DNA from: Ceratopteris richardii
Lineage: Eukaryota > Streptophyta > Polypodiopsida > Polypodiales > Pteridaceae
NCBI GenBank assembly: GCA_020310875.1
Contig: CM035444.1
Coordinates: forward strand, 14,943,975-15,007,974
DNA: 64,000 nucleotides
Reading direction: 5' to 3'
The position numbers were made by a program, and so were the translations under genes. Each line of letters opens with the position of its first letter. Position 1 is the stretch's first letter. Under the pieces are notes generated by a model that ran no database searches, was not told the DNA's origin, and saw only the letters and a program-made list of their open reading frames with translations. Positions 43,690 through 54,903 of the stretch are shown here, piece by piece.

Positions 43690-44545
43690 TTCCTTTACAG
43701 GATTTGTAAAACAATTTCTCCTTTTCTACTTTCTTCTCATCTCTGTCATCCTTTTTTGATTGTGTAGAATTCGCAGATTTCTACTTATGAGTGGAAGAGA
43801 TCCATTTATCTTTTCCTTTCTGACTAGCCAAAAAAGCTTGATTTACAACACGCATATGGATCCGTTCCGCCTAGTTTGATCTTCCTACAACAAAACAGAG
43901 ACTAACTCCTCAAATGATAATGCATTTGGATTACCTTTCATCATCAATCAAAGAGTAGCAGCAAAACTCTTATATGAATCCAGAAGACCATTTAGAACAG
44001 TTTGCACAAGTGAACTATGAGGCAAGACTTCATCAGCAAAAGTCAATTGTTCCTTCAAATCTTTGATCTTTGTCAGAAAATTGTCCATGGAATTTCCTTC
44101 ATTCATGTGCTCACTCTCCAACTATTTTCGAAAGTAAGCAACATGAGCCTCATTCTTGGTATAAAGTGATAACTGTATCCCAAGCATCCTTAACTGTTCT
44201 ACAAGAGCAAATGTGAGGAATAATGGCATGTTTGATAGACAAGACTATCAACACATGTGCTTGAGCATCTTTGCCATCCCAATAAATTTTCTCTATAGTA
44301 GGTGGAGCAGGAACCGTAGCACGAACAGGAACATGAAGAACATCATCATCTTCAACACCATCTGCATCACCATTAGTAACTATGTTTGCAAGTGTAATAG
44401 GATGTTTTTTAAGACCCTACACAATATTCCACACTCCTTTTGCAACCAATACATGGCGCATCATATAAGCCCATAATGGGTAAGTGGTACCATCCAACTT
44501 ATCCTCAACAACCAACATACAGAATACATCACTACTTTCATCCAT
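43690..44545 (-). pseudogene. Copia B5 gag
   Basis: ATG at 44545 opens MDESSDVFCMLVVEDKLDGT, YPLWAYMMRHVLVAKGVWNI, then IKHAIIPHICSCRTVKDAWD, LESEHMNEGNSMDNFLTKIK and ALSFEELVSVL. Stops at several points. The knuckle region near 43690 is frame-shifted (NCFTNPVKEMIVIKRSPKL). Confidence 0.85.
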
Positions 44546-44884
44546 GGCCATTGACTAAAATATGCTGATGCACAAAAATGATTATATCTGAAAACGTTGA
44601 ACAGAATTACCCTATCGAGTTTTGTTAAACTTGTAGCAGACTTCGAGATGCTTATACTGGTGAAAACCTGTTTAATATCTTTGGCACAAAAAGACAAACT
44701 TGCTTGCACAAGCACTACCATAGTGCATTTAGAGGTTGAAACGAGCTCAGATCGCGATTTCAACACCACAGAGCGAAGCGGTTTTGACATTCTAATCACC
44801 TTGAGTATGCTCACCAAATTTTGTCTAATTATGAGACTATGATCAAAGGGGTGTCAACAATGCCCTAGATGAAGCGGAAACCTG

Positions 44885-44897
44885 CTCTAATACCAAT
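44885..44897 (-). promoter_or_regulatory. Copia B5 primer-binding site
   Basis: Plus strand GCTCTAATACCAA region; the minus strand reads TTGGTATTAGAGC, one change from the initiator-Met-tRNA site, adjacent to the LTR. Confidence 0.88.
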
Positions 44898-45131
44898 TGT
44901 TGGAGTTTGAGGCCTACAGAAGCATATGAACAGCACAAGGAAGAAAAGGAAGCTTGGAGCATAACAACACAATATTGATTGTATTACCACTAGAATGTAC
45001 AAAGATAAGTGATCCATTAAGATTAAAGGCGTATATAAAAGCTGGGGGAAAAGAACTTCCTAAAGAGGGAAAAAAGTGCCATGATCATCCTACTATGTTC
45101 ACACACATCACTCCCTAAATATATCAACAGA
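44898..45131 (-). repeat. Copia B5 5' LTR
   Basis: TGTTGGAGTTTGAGG to AAATATATCAACA, followed by TSD GATTT. Confidence 0.95.
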
Positions 45132-46940
45132 TTTTATGTGCTTCAAATAGTTTTTGGTTTCGAATGAAAATTTTTCAGCATGTAAAAATGGGCATCTTCC
45201 GTTCTAATCGAGGGGGGGAATATATGACTTCTAACTTTAATGCATTTCTAGATGAACATAGGATAAAACATCATTGCATAGTGTTGTATACACCTCAGCA
45301 TAATGGAGCTGTTGAAGGTAAGAACAAGCCACTCATGGAGGTGGTGAGGTGTATGGTCAAGACTCAGGTTTTACCACATAGTTTCTGGCTTGAGACTCTT
45401 ATGTGTGCAAAATATATGTACTTAATAGGTGTTCCACTAAAGCACTAGAGTCTATCACTCCATATGAAGCTTGCCATGGTCCCAGCCCATTTGTTGCTCA
45501 CTCTTGTGTCTTTGGTTGTTTGACATATGCATTAATGCATGAACAAAAACGTAGGAAATTGGATGATAAAGGAATGAAATCTATTTTTGTTGGGTATAAT
45601 TTTGCAAGCAAAGGCCATGATCTGTTTCATCCACAGACTAAGCACATTTTGGTTAGCCATGATGTTTTTGTGGAAGATCCAATTCATCCATTACTTTCAT
45701 GTACTAAGGAGACATCAGTTAGCTCCAAAGATGTGTATGACGCTTTGCAACCTCTTTTTACAGGTTGATAGTCTAGTGTTGGTCCAAATGAGGCAATGTC
45801 TTAGCCTTTGCAGCTTCCACATGATGATGTAGATGATTCCATTTCTGATGCAGATTTACATGATGTACTTGTTGATGACAGGTCTGATATACAGGAGTCA
45901 AAAACTATGCCTAAATGGCTGGTGCAGACTTTGCAAGGTAGCAAATTAGATGCACCTCAATCATACTGTACTCGTTCAAGATCTTGTATCTTGCATTAGA
46001 CTGCTATGTTATGGCTGCCTCTAGTCTTTGTGATGAGAATGAGCCTATTTTATTTGATGAAGCACAAAATGCACAAAATGCACAAAATGCAAAAAATTGG
46101 ATCGCTGCTATGCACTAAAAATATGATGCTATTATGAAAAATGGTACCAAATCTTTGTGTGATTTGCCTCCTGACAAGAAGGCCATTGGTGCTAAGTGGG
46201 TATACAAGTTGAAGTGTAAGCCTAAGGCTGATTTGCATGCCTCATTTGAGATGTCAAATTTGGAATGTTTGCATCATTATTTGGGAATTCAATTTATGCA
46301 AGTTGATGGTAGAGTAGCTTTGTGTCGAACAAAATATATTGACACATTATTGTAGTGTTTTGGCCTTGAGGACTGCAAATCTATTGCCTCTCCTATGGAA
46401 ATAGGTCTACAGTTGAGTCTTCATGATGCTAGGGATGCATTTGATGGATTTCTCTATAGGAGGTTGTTGGATGCTTGATTTAGTTATGCATTACTCGGCC
46501 AGATATTCAGTTTGTTGTTTCATAGATGAGCAAGTTTATGTATTGCACAGGTGTCAAGCATTGGCAGGTGCTTAAGCACATTTTTCGCTACTTGAGTGGT
46601 ACTTGGAAACTTGGATTGTTTTATCCCAAGAGAGGATCACTACCACTAGATTTACATGCTTTTTTTTACTCTAACTAGGCTTGTTTCTATGAAACTTGTG
46701 TGTCCACTGGTGGTTTTTACTTCATGCTTGGTAGCTCATCCATATCTTGGTCGAGGAAGAAGCAACCTACAATGGCCACTTCTAGTTGTGAGGCTAAGTA
46801 TAGGGTAGCTTTCACAATGATTGTTGAGTGTGTGCGGCTTAAACACCTTATGGTTTATTTGGGTGTTGGTCAATCTTCTACCACCACCATCTTATTGATA
46901 GTTAGGCAGCATTGCCAGTTGCGAGGAACCTTGTTTTCCA
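45132..46940 (+). pseudogene. Copia B4 integrase tail, internally deleted RT and RNase H
   Basis: 45164-45448 carries the second half of the core; 45403-45768 reads VLNRCSTKALESITPYEACH and SHDVFVEDPIHPLLSCTKET; 45808-45999 is the linker. 46134-46355 starts KNGTKSLCDLPPDKKAIGAK and jumps from KLKCK to KADLHASFEMSNLECLHHYL, so most of RT, including the YVDD box, is deleted. RNase H continues to RGTLFSMT at 46940, where inverted B6 begins. Confidence 0.88.
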
Positions 46941-48087
46941 TGACATGATCATTTCCTTTATAGTATTTGCAAAACAATTTTTGATTCTATGTTTTCTTCT
47001 TGTCTCTATCATCGTTCTTTGATTGTGTAGAATTAGCAGATTTTTGCTTACTAGTAGATGAGTTCTGTTTACCTTTGCCCTTCTGAATAGCGATGAAAGC
47101 TTGATCTACAACATGCATAATGGATTGTTCTGCCTAGACTGATCTTCTTACAATATAGCAGAGACTATCTCCCCAAATGCTAAGGAATTTGGATTGCCTT
47201 TCATCATCAATCAAAGAGTAGAAGCAAAACTCTGATATGAATTTGGAAGACCATTCAGAACAATCTGCAAAAGTGAACTGTCAAGCAAGACTTCATCAAC
47301 GAAAATCAATTGCTCCTTCAAATCTTTGATCTTTGTCAAAAAGTTGTCCATGGAATCTTCTTCATTCATTTTCTCACTCTCCAACTATTTTCGGAGGTAG
47401 GCAACACGAGCCTCATTCCTTGCCTGGTATAATGTGGTAAGTGTATACAAAGCATTCTTTGCTCTTCTACAAGAGCAAATGTGAGGAATAATGGCATGCT
47501 TGATAGACACAGCTATCGATGCATGTGCTTGAGAATCTCTACCATCATAATGGATTTTCTCTATAATAGGTATAGTAGGAACCATAGCACAAACAAGAAC
47601 CTGAAGAATATCACTATCTTGAATGCCATTTGCATCAGCTTCAATAATTGTATTTGCAAGTGTGATAGGACGTTTTTCAATACCCTGCTTAATATTCCAC
47701 AGTCCTTGTGCAACCAAAACATGATGCATCATATAAGCCCATAATGGGTAATTGGTACCATTCAACTTATCCTGAGTATCCAACATATGAAATACATCAC
47801 TGCTTTCAACCATGGGCACTGACTAAAATACCTTACTGCAAAAAAATGATTGTATCTCAAAAAGTTGAACAGAACTACCCTGTCAAGTTTTGTTAAACCT
47901 ATAGCAAACTTTGAGGCACTTATATTAGCAAACCAAAACCAATATACATGTTAAGCACAAAAAGATGAATTTGCCTTTAGAGGTGTTGTGATAGTGCATT
48001 CGAAGGCTGAAACCAGTTCAGATCACAATTCCAACACCACATAATGAAGCGGTTTTGAACTCCTATTCATCCTTAGTATGTTCACCA
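46941..48087 (-). pseudogene. Copia B6 gag fragment and leader
   Basis: Minus-strand gag from MPMVESSDVFHMLDTQDKLN (start 47819) through YPLWAYMMHHVLVAQGLWNI and IKHAIIPHICSCRRAKNALY, to the knuckle and Lys-rich tail near 46990. The 5' leader continues to about 48087 and stops before any PBS or LTR. It is joined head-on to the end of B4. Confidence 0.87.
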
Positions 48088-48165
48088 ATTATTCCATTTA
48101 TTGGCTTCCATTGTCTCCTCTAAATCAAGAAATCTTTAATACGATTCTTCCATAGAGCAAGATTT

Positions 48166-49231
48166 TGTTGGTGCATTTTACCCAAGCCTACATGCTTGAT
48201 ATTATTTGATTTGTTCATATGTATAGTCATGTAAACACCTCTTGTAAAAGAGTACATTTTATCTCTTGTAATTGTGAAAAAGAAAAAAGAAAAAGAATGG
48301 CTTACCTCATCCATGATGTAAAAAGCATACTCGTGGCTATATGTACCTAGAACCACGAATTACTGAGCTGAGGGAATATTTCCTAACGTTGGGGATCACT
48401 TTTAGGTGGAACATTCGAATTTGAATTCAAAACTCCCTCCAAGAGTAGCTATAAAAAGAGCAAGAAGGAAGAGGCAATTAGCAAGCTTTGTATGTGACCA
48501 CTTCATGTCATTTTGTAGAGATTGAAGAGCTTACTCCATAGCTCTATCATTCTACTCCCATTGTGGAGATATTCATTTCCAATGTGGTTGTAATCATATG
48601 TGAATTTATACATTCATCATTCTCTACTTCTCTATTTTGTTCTTTGCTATACTCACTCAGAGCAATAAGTTTAGAAGCTCATATCTCGAGCCCTAATGAA
48701 CCTTTTTCTACATTGTAATGTGCCTTGGATTTGTCTCTCTGTCTAGATTTCACGTAAAAAATTTCATGGTCATTGGATTTATAATTTGGGAGATATCTTA
48801 ATTTTACTGCTCACTGGTTTATCGCTACAGAGCCCCGAGAATAGTAGGCATGTTCCTGATATTGATGAATCTGGTTCTCAATGCTCAGTTTTATCATTTT
48901 TATTGTTTTAACTTGGATTAGAAAGCTACCTAAGTCTATTTGCGATGTCCAAAAGGAGTTTTTCTAATTCTTACCAGGTTGAGAGCATTGTTCATTTTTT
49001 CCAGTAGGTGTATGTACAAAAATACCAAGTTTTGGGAGCTAGTCATCTTGCAACTAGTCTGTCTTGACTTAAACTTTTGAGATACATGTTCCAAAGTACT
49101 TGGCTGATATTTTGGTGGATTCAAGAAGCTCAAAGATTCTACTAATCAACTCTGAGGTCTCAGTTGGCTGCTGTTAAGCCGGTTGTAGCAGCACCAACTC
49201 ATCTTCGGATTGCATCCACCATCTCTCTTCA
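48166..49231 (+). repeat. Copia G 5' LTR
   Basis: TGTTGGTGCATTTTACC to ACCATCTCTCTTCA. TATA box CTATAAAAAGAG near 48449. About 90% or more identical by eye to 52899-53966. Confidence 0.94.
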
Positions 49232-49234
49232 TAG

Positions 49235-49246
49235 TGGTATCAGAGC
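49235..49246 (+). promoter_or_regulatory. Copia G primer-binding site
   Basis: TGGTATCAGAGC, perfect initiator-Met-tRNA site three bases after the LTR. Confidence 0.94.
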
Positions 49247-49259
49247 ATAGTCAAGCAAC

Positions 49260-49890
49260 ATGGGAGATGGATTTCCATCAACAATTGACAAATTGGATCA
49301 AAACAAGTACCCAACATAGTCTCTAAGGATGGAGTCTTACCTTCAAGGGAGGAATCTATATGGATTCATATCCGGAGATGAAGCAATGCCAATCATGAGG
49401 AACAAAGGGCAACCATCACATGAAGAAATGGAAGGACTTTCATTGGTGTTTGAAGGATGCACTTGCAATGTCCTATATTCTAAACTCAATCTTTGATTTT
49501 CTTTGATAAAGCTAAGATCAAGGACAAGTCAAAGAATAGGAAGAATGAAGATGAAGGTAGCTTTTTCCAAGCAAACTTTGCAGGTAGAGGAAGAGCTAGA
49601 GGAAGAGGCAGAGGTGGAAAGCAAGGCAGGGGGAGATTCCAATCATCTCAACCTTGCAATATATGTGGCTTATCTAATCATACTACTGAAGAATGTTTCA
49701 GGAACCTGAGGAACTCAAGAGGAAGAGGATTCAATAGAGGTGGCTATGGAGCAAATAGAGGCAGATACAATGGAGGCTACAACAACAACTATCAAAGTGG
49801 CCATAGAGGAAGAGGAGACTACAATAACTATGCAGAGGACCAAAGTCAAGAAGATTCATTATTGATTATGAATCTATCAATGAAGAAGGG
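49260..49890 (+). pseudogene. Copia G gag, capsid deleted
   Basis: ATG at 49260 opens MGDGFPSTIDKLDQNKYPT, then SLRMESYLQGRNLYGFISGD. After LNSIFDF-like sequence (about 49498) it jumps straight to the basic C-terminal region KDKSKNRKNEDEGSFFQANF, skipping the equivalent of C 8664-9060. A Gly/Arg/Asn-rich stretch with an intact knuckle CNICGLSNHTTEEC follows in a 213-codon open frame. Confidence 0.89.
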
Positions 49891-51074
49891 TAAGGATGAT
49901 GATCACATCTTTTACATTGATTTGGGATGCTCAAACCATGTAGCAGGAAATGTGGCTTTACTTTCTTATTTGGAAGATCCTCATAACAAGCATGAAGTGC
50001 AAACAGGAGATGACACAAAGCTTTCAGTGGAGAAGATAGGTAATGTGAAGACATGGGAATATGAACCTCTTAAGCAAAGTCTTGTATGTCCCTACAATTG
50101 CCAAAAATTTAATAAGTGTTGGACAGATTGTTGAAAAAGGATTGCAAGATAGATTCAACAGATTTGGAGCATATGTTGAAGACCCAAGGAAAGGCTTTAG
50201 AAGGATTTCCAAAGGAGAAAAGAAAGGAAGTCTTTTCACTTTTGAAGTGGAAGATACAAAGAACATAGCTTTGTTTAGCTATGGATCTCAAACTCTAACA
50301 GAGTTGGATATATGGCACAAAAGGCTTGCTCACATTGGTGAGAGGACACTTAAACAAATTTGGATGGACCAAAGTGTACTTGGTTTGCCTAATATCACAA
50401 GGAAACACATGATTTATAAGTGTGAAGCTTGCCAACTCGGCAAGGCTCATAGACAACCTTTCAATAAGAAGGGATATGTGTATCAAAATCCTTTGGATCC
50501 AGTGCACACGGATGTGTGGGGTCCAATTAAGGAGCCATCTATATCAGGCTCAAGATATTATGTGTCTTTCATAGATGATTGTAGTAGGTGGACCATTTTG
50601 TTTTTCATGAAGCACAAGGATGAAGTTTTTAATTGCTTTAAGAAGTATGTTGCTCTTTTTGAAAACCAAACAGGTAGGACTTTGAAAAGACTCAGATCAG
50701 ATGGTGGAGGAGAATACTTCTCTTCTAAATTTGATGCCTCCTTGCATGAAAGAGGCATTAAAAGGGAAGTCACTACAAGGTATACACCCGAACTCAATGG
50801 TGTAGTAAAGAGGAGAAACAGAGCTATTGTTGAAGCTGCAAGGTCCATGCTCAATGAAAAGGGATTGCAAAACTACCTATGGGTAGAGGCTGTGTCTAGA
50901 GTCACATATCTCATAAACAGACTTCCATCAAAGTCACTAGATGGAACCACTCCATATGAAGTGTGGAATGGAAGAAGACCTAGTCTAGAGCATTGTAAAA
51001 TTTTTGGATGCTTAGCCTATGCTCAGATTCCTTCTCAAGTAAGAGGGAAATTGGATCCCAAAGTAGAGAAGTGA
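49891..51074 (+). pseudogene. Copia G protease and integrase
   Basis: FYIDLGCSNHVAGN is the protease site with DSG changed to DLG. After a frameshift near 50055 a 337-codon open frame covers LSKVLYVPTIAKNLISVGQI, WHKRLAHIGERTLKQI and CEACQLGK (zinc finger), TDVWGPIKEPS, FIDDCSRWTILFFMKHKDEV, LRSDGGGEYF and TRYTPELNGVVKRRNR. The DDE Glu is Lys (AAG) at about 50806. The frame stops at KVEK because the following segment (CIFIGYD...) is deleted. Confidence 0.92.
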
Positions 51075-52250
51075 TTCACTTCAACCAAAGGAGCCAAAGC
51101 AGATTGAAGAAAGTGATTCGGAGATCGACCTAGAAGACTTGGAAAGACGAAAGCTATGGAAGAGAAAAGGTAAAGCAAAGATGCAGGATGCTACATATGG
51201 ACCCGAGAGCTCACATCAACCACTTAGAAGGTCTTCAAGGTAGAAGAAGAAACTAGAGAGGTTTGGTTATGATACTTCTTTGGTCACCAAGTACTCAATC
51301 TACATTGCAAAGGATTCAACCAATGAACCTACCACATTCGAAGAAGCACAAAGAAAGAAAGCTTGGAGAGATGCAATGGATGAAGAAATGGAAGCCTTGA
51401 AGGAGAATGACACTTGGGAGCTTGTACCTAACAAGCCATCTATGAATGTAATTGGATCTCGATGGATATACAAAATCAAGGGGAATCGAGATGGAAGTAT
51501 AAATAGACATAAAGCAGGGTTATTTGCTAAAGGGTTTGCTCAAACCCATGGTATTGATTATGAGGAGACTTTCTCTCTTGTTGCAAAAATGACTACACTT
51601 AGGGTTCTTATTAGTCTTGTTGCATCTAGAAATTGGAAGCTCTATCAACTTGGTGTAAAGAATGCTTCCTAAATGGATGGATTTCAGAGGAAGTGTATAT
51701 GGCACAACCTCTTGGATATGAGGATGCACATCATCCTAACTATGTATGCAAATTAAAGAAAGCCTTGTATGGATTGAAGCAAGCTCCAAGAGCTTGGAAT
51801 TTCATATTGGTGACTTATTTGCAGGATCAAGGATTCAAAGCTAGCAAGGCGGATACCTCCTTGTTCATAAAGAGAAATGGATCTGAAGTGATCTATTTAT
51901 GTGTGTATGTTGATGATATTATTAGCACAAGCAATGATCTTGAAGGAATCAAACAGGTAAAGACTCAAATGAAGGAGGAGTTCAAAATAAGTGACCTCAG
52001 ACCACTCACTTATTTTCTTGGATTGGAGTTAATCTACACAGGTTCAGGTATATATATCACACAAAGGAAGTATGTGCATGACATGCTCGTCAAGTTCAAG
52101 ATAGAAAATACCAAGTGTGCAGGTACACCTATGGAGCAAAATCATAAGCTTAGTGCTTATGAAGGAGAGCCAATTGAAGACATCACAAGCTATCAAAGCT
52201 TGGTTGGAAGTTTGAACTATGCAACACTCACAAGGGTGGATATATGATAT
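51075..52250 (+). pseudogene. Copia G linker and reverse transcriptase
   Basis: 51280-51672 reads YSIYIAKDSTNEPTTFEEAQ, EEMEALKENDTWELVPNKPS and [21 protein letters not shown] one-base loss at about 51668 shifts NAFLNGW. 51633-52247 continues with the QPLGYEDAHHPNYVCKLKKA block, [20 protein letters not shown] and the active box CVYVDDIISTSND. Near-intact. Confidence 0.92.
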
Positions 52251-52856
52251 AGTCTTAGCATATTGAGTCAGTTTATGCATAAGCTGAGAAGAGCACATAT
52301 GGAAGCAGCCAAGAGAGTCCTCAAGTACCTAAAGAGGACCATGAATGAAGGTTTGTTTTATCCATTTACTTCAGATATTGAGCTAAAGGTCTACTCAGAT
52401 GTGGATTGGGCCGGATCTCGAGATGATAGAAGAAGCACATCCGAGTATGTATCATTTGCAGGTTCAAAAATCATTTGTTGGTCATCCAAGAAGCAACCAA
52501 CCATCACATTATCTTCTACTAAAGCCAAATATAGAGGTTTGGCTAATGCAACTCAAGAAATCATGTGATTAAGGTCTTTGTATACAGATCTTAGACTTCA
52601 TTCTTCAACACCTCACACTTTTGGTGACAACACAAGCTCACTACATCTTGCAGCTAATCCGTTATACCATGCTAGAACCAAGCATATTCAAGTCCACTAC
52701 CATTATGTAAGGGAGAAGCTAATGAGCAAGGATATTCAATTATCCTATGTCTCTACAGATATGCAATGTGCATACATGTTGACTAAAGCTCTTGATGGTA
52801 CAAAGTTAAGTAGATTCAAGTTGATGATTGGCTTGCACGAAATCAAGGACAATTGA
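52251..52856 (+). pseudogene. Copia G RNase H and C-terminus
   Basis: SLNYATLTRVDI ends at a TGA, then AHMEAAKRVLKYLKRTMNEG, YSDVDWAGSRDDRRSTSEYV, KKQPTITLSSTKAKYRGLAN, a stop at 52566, and LHLAANPLYHARTKHIQVHY to the natural end LMIGLHEIKDN. Confidence 0.91.
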
Positions 52857-52873
52857 AGATATATTTGAAGTCC

Positions 52874-52930
52874 AAGCATGTTAGGCTTGAGGGGGATTTG
52901 TTGGTGCATTTTACCCAAGCCTACATGCTT
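52874..52930 (+). repeat. Inverted repeat straddling the G PPT and U3 start
   Basis: AAGCATGTTAGGCTTG (52874-52889) and CAAGCCTACATGCTT (52916-52930) pair over 15 positions with one bulged T; the loop holds the PPT and TGTTGGTGCATT. Confidence 0.85.
52890..52898 (+). promoter_or_regulatory. Copia G polypurine tract
   Basis: AGGGGGATT directly before the 3' LTR. Confidence 0.87.
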
Positions 52931-53966
52931 GATATTATTTGATTTATGTTCATATGTGTAGTCATGTGACCACCTCTTGTAAAAGAGTACATTTTATCTC
53001 TTATAATTATGAAAAAGAAAAAGAAAAAGAATGGCTTACCTCATCCATGATGTAAAAAGCAAACTCATGGCTCTAACGATCTAAAACCACAAATTAGTGA
53101 GCTGACGGAATATTTCCTAACTTTGGGGATCAGTTTTAGGTGCAACCATTCAAATTCGAATTCAAAACTCCCTTCAAGAGTAGCTACAAAAAAGAGCAAG
53201 AAGGAAGAGGTGATTAGCAAGCCTTGTACATGACCACTTCATGTCATTTTCTAGCGATTGAAGAGCTTACTCCATAGCTCTATCATTATACTCCCATTGT
53301 GCAAATATTCGTTGCCAATGTGGTTGTAATCATATGTGAATTTATACATTCATCCATCTCTACTTCTCTGTTTTGTTCTCTGTTATACTCACTCAGAGCA
53401 GTAACTTCATAAGCTCATATCTCGAGCTGCACTAAACAATTTTCAGAGTTTTAATGTGTGTTGGATTTCTCTCTCTGTCTACTTTTTGCATACAAACTTT
53501 CATCATCATTGGATATATACTTTGGAAGATGTCTTAATTTTACTACTCACTGGTCTATCTCTGTAGAGCCCCGAGAATGGTGGGCATGTTCCTAATATTG
53601 ATGAATCTGGTTCTCACTGCTCAGTTTATCATTTGAAGTGTTCTAACTTGGATTAGCAAGCTATCTAAGTCTCTTTTCTATGTCCAAAAGGAATTGTTCT
53701 AATTTCTACCAGGTTGAGAGCATTGATTATTTTTTCCAGTAGGCGTATGTACAAAAATAGCAAGTTTTGGGAGCTAGTCATCTTGCAACTAGTTTGTCTT
53801 GACTTAAACTTTTGAGATACATGTTCCAAAGTGCTTGGCTGATATTTTGGTCGATTCAAGAAGCTCAATGGGTCTAGTAATCAGCTCTGATGTCTCAATT
53901 GGCTGGTGTGAAGCCGGTTGTAGCAGCACCAACTCATCTTCAGATTGCATCCACCATCCCCCTTCA
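52899..53966 (+). repeat. Copia G 3' LTR
   Basis: TGTTGGTGCATTTTACC to ACCATCCCCCTTCA. Confidence 0.94.
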
Positions 53967-54903
53967 TAAGTTTCTACCACCAAATTTTGGGATCTAAAAA
54001 TGGTCTTTTCCCTAAAAATTATAGCTCCTTCTGAGAACATTGACACTAGACCTAGATCCACTAGATGTGCCTAAGATTGTTGGTGCCATGATGATAGAGA
54101 ACTAGGTGGAATGAAAATGGAGCTTAATAGTCCAAACACCACTAAGGCTCAAGAAAGAATGATCAAGTGTCATATTCTAGGAAAAAATCAACAGAGTCTC
54201 CCTAAAAAAATGGATTAATGGATAACATTGATCAACCAAAATGTTCATTTGAGAATGTATGTGCTCACACCAATAACTATGTCAAGGAGTAAAATTGATA
54301 CTATATAGTTGGAAAACAAAAATGTGGAAAGATTTTATGAGAGTCTCCTTTGGAAAATGAGCATATGACCAGTGTCAAAAACTCATTAAACTGCAAGTAG
54401 TGACATGTAAGCCTACCTAATGAATCACTACCTCCATTGCATATAACCACTTAACTGAAAGAAGCAAACTAGGCTCATCAAGCACCTATGAACAACTAGC
54501 ATACATCTCCTATGGAAAGGTTGGGTAAGTCATCCACTTGCATCACCAAAGAGAGCCCAACATCTAGGTGTCTCCCACCTAAGAAAACCTCATCACAACC
54601 CTCTTTATCAACATCAAAGGCTTTAAGCAAAGACATAACTGCTATATCAATGACCACATAGATGTACATAAACAATATCCACAGAAGCATACAAAGTGTG
54701 TATATGCTCAGTATATGCAGTAAAATGGCCCTAAAAGGCTAAACTTATAGCCCAAACACTCACCAAAAACACTTGCAAGTATCCGTCAAATGTTTTATTT
54801 AGGATCAAAAAACTTGCTTAAATTTGTGGTCATTGCTTCCACCATGATTAAGAACCTTTCAAGAAACTTGTAGATTTACTAGTGTTCCTAAAAACATAGT
54901 ATT
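53967..54903. other. Unannotated sequence between copia G and the 5S-like segment
   Basis: No open frame above about 65 codons, no LTR ends and no domain that I recognise. Confidence 0.5.

Larger units (their letters stand above)
40205..45131 (-). mobile_element. Copia B5, full-length element nested in B4
   Basis: 4927 bp with LTRs 40205-40434 and 44898-45131 and a perfect TSD GATTT (40200-40204, 45132-45136). PBS, gag, PR, IN, RT, RNase H and PPT are all present, making it the structural reference for family B here. The LTRs are only about 82-85% identical by eye, so it is an old insertion of the family into its own copy. Stops and frameshifts inactivate it. Confidence 0.96.
48166..53966 (+). 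mobile_element. Copia G, two-LTR long-LTR element
   Basis: 5801 bp, 1066- and 1068-bp LTRs (48166-49231, 52899-53966), perfect PBS, gag, PR, IN, RT, RNase H, PPT. Family related to C, H and I. The flanks (GATTT before, TAAGT after) do not form a clean TSD. Most of the Gag capsid region and a piece after the integrase core are deleted. Confidence 0.94.

Noticed and set aside
34816-46940. B4 as a complete element with a 3' LTR supplied by the B5 LTR at 44898-45131
   Set aside because: Those LTRs are in the opposite orientation and flanked by a perfect GATTT duplication, so both belong to B5.
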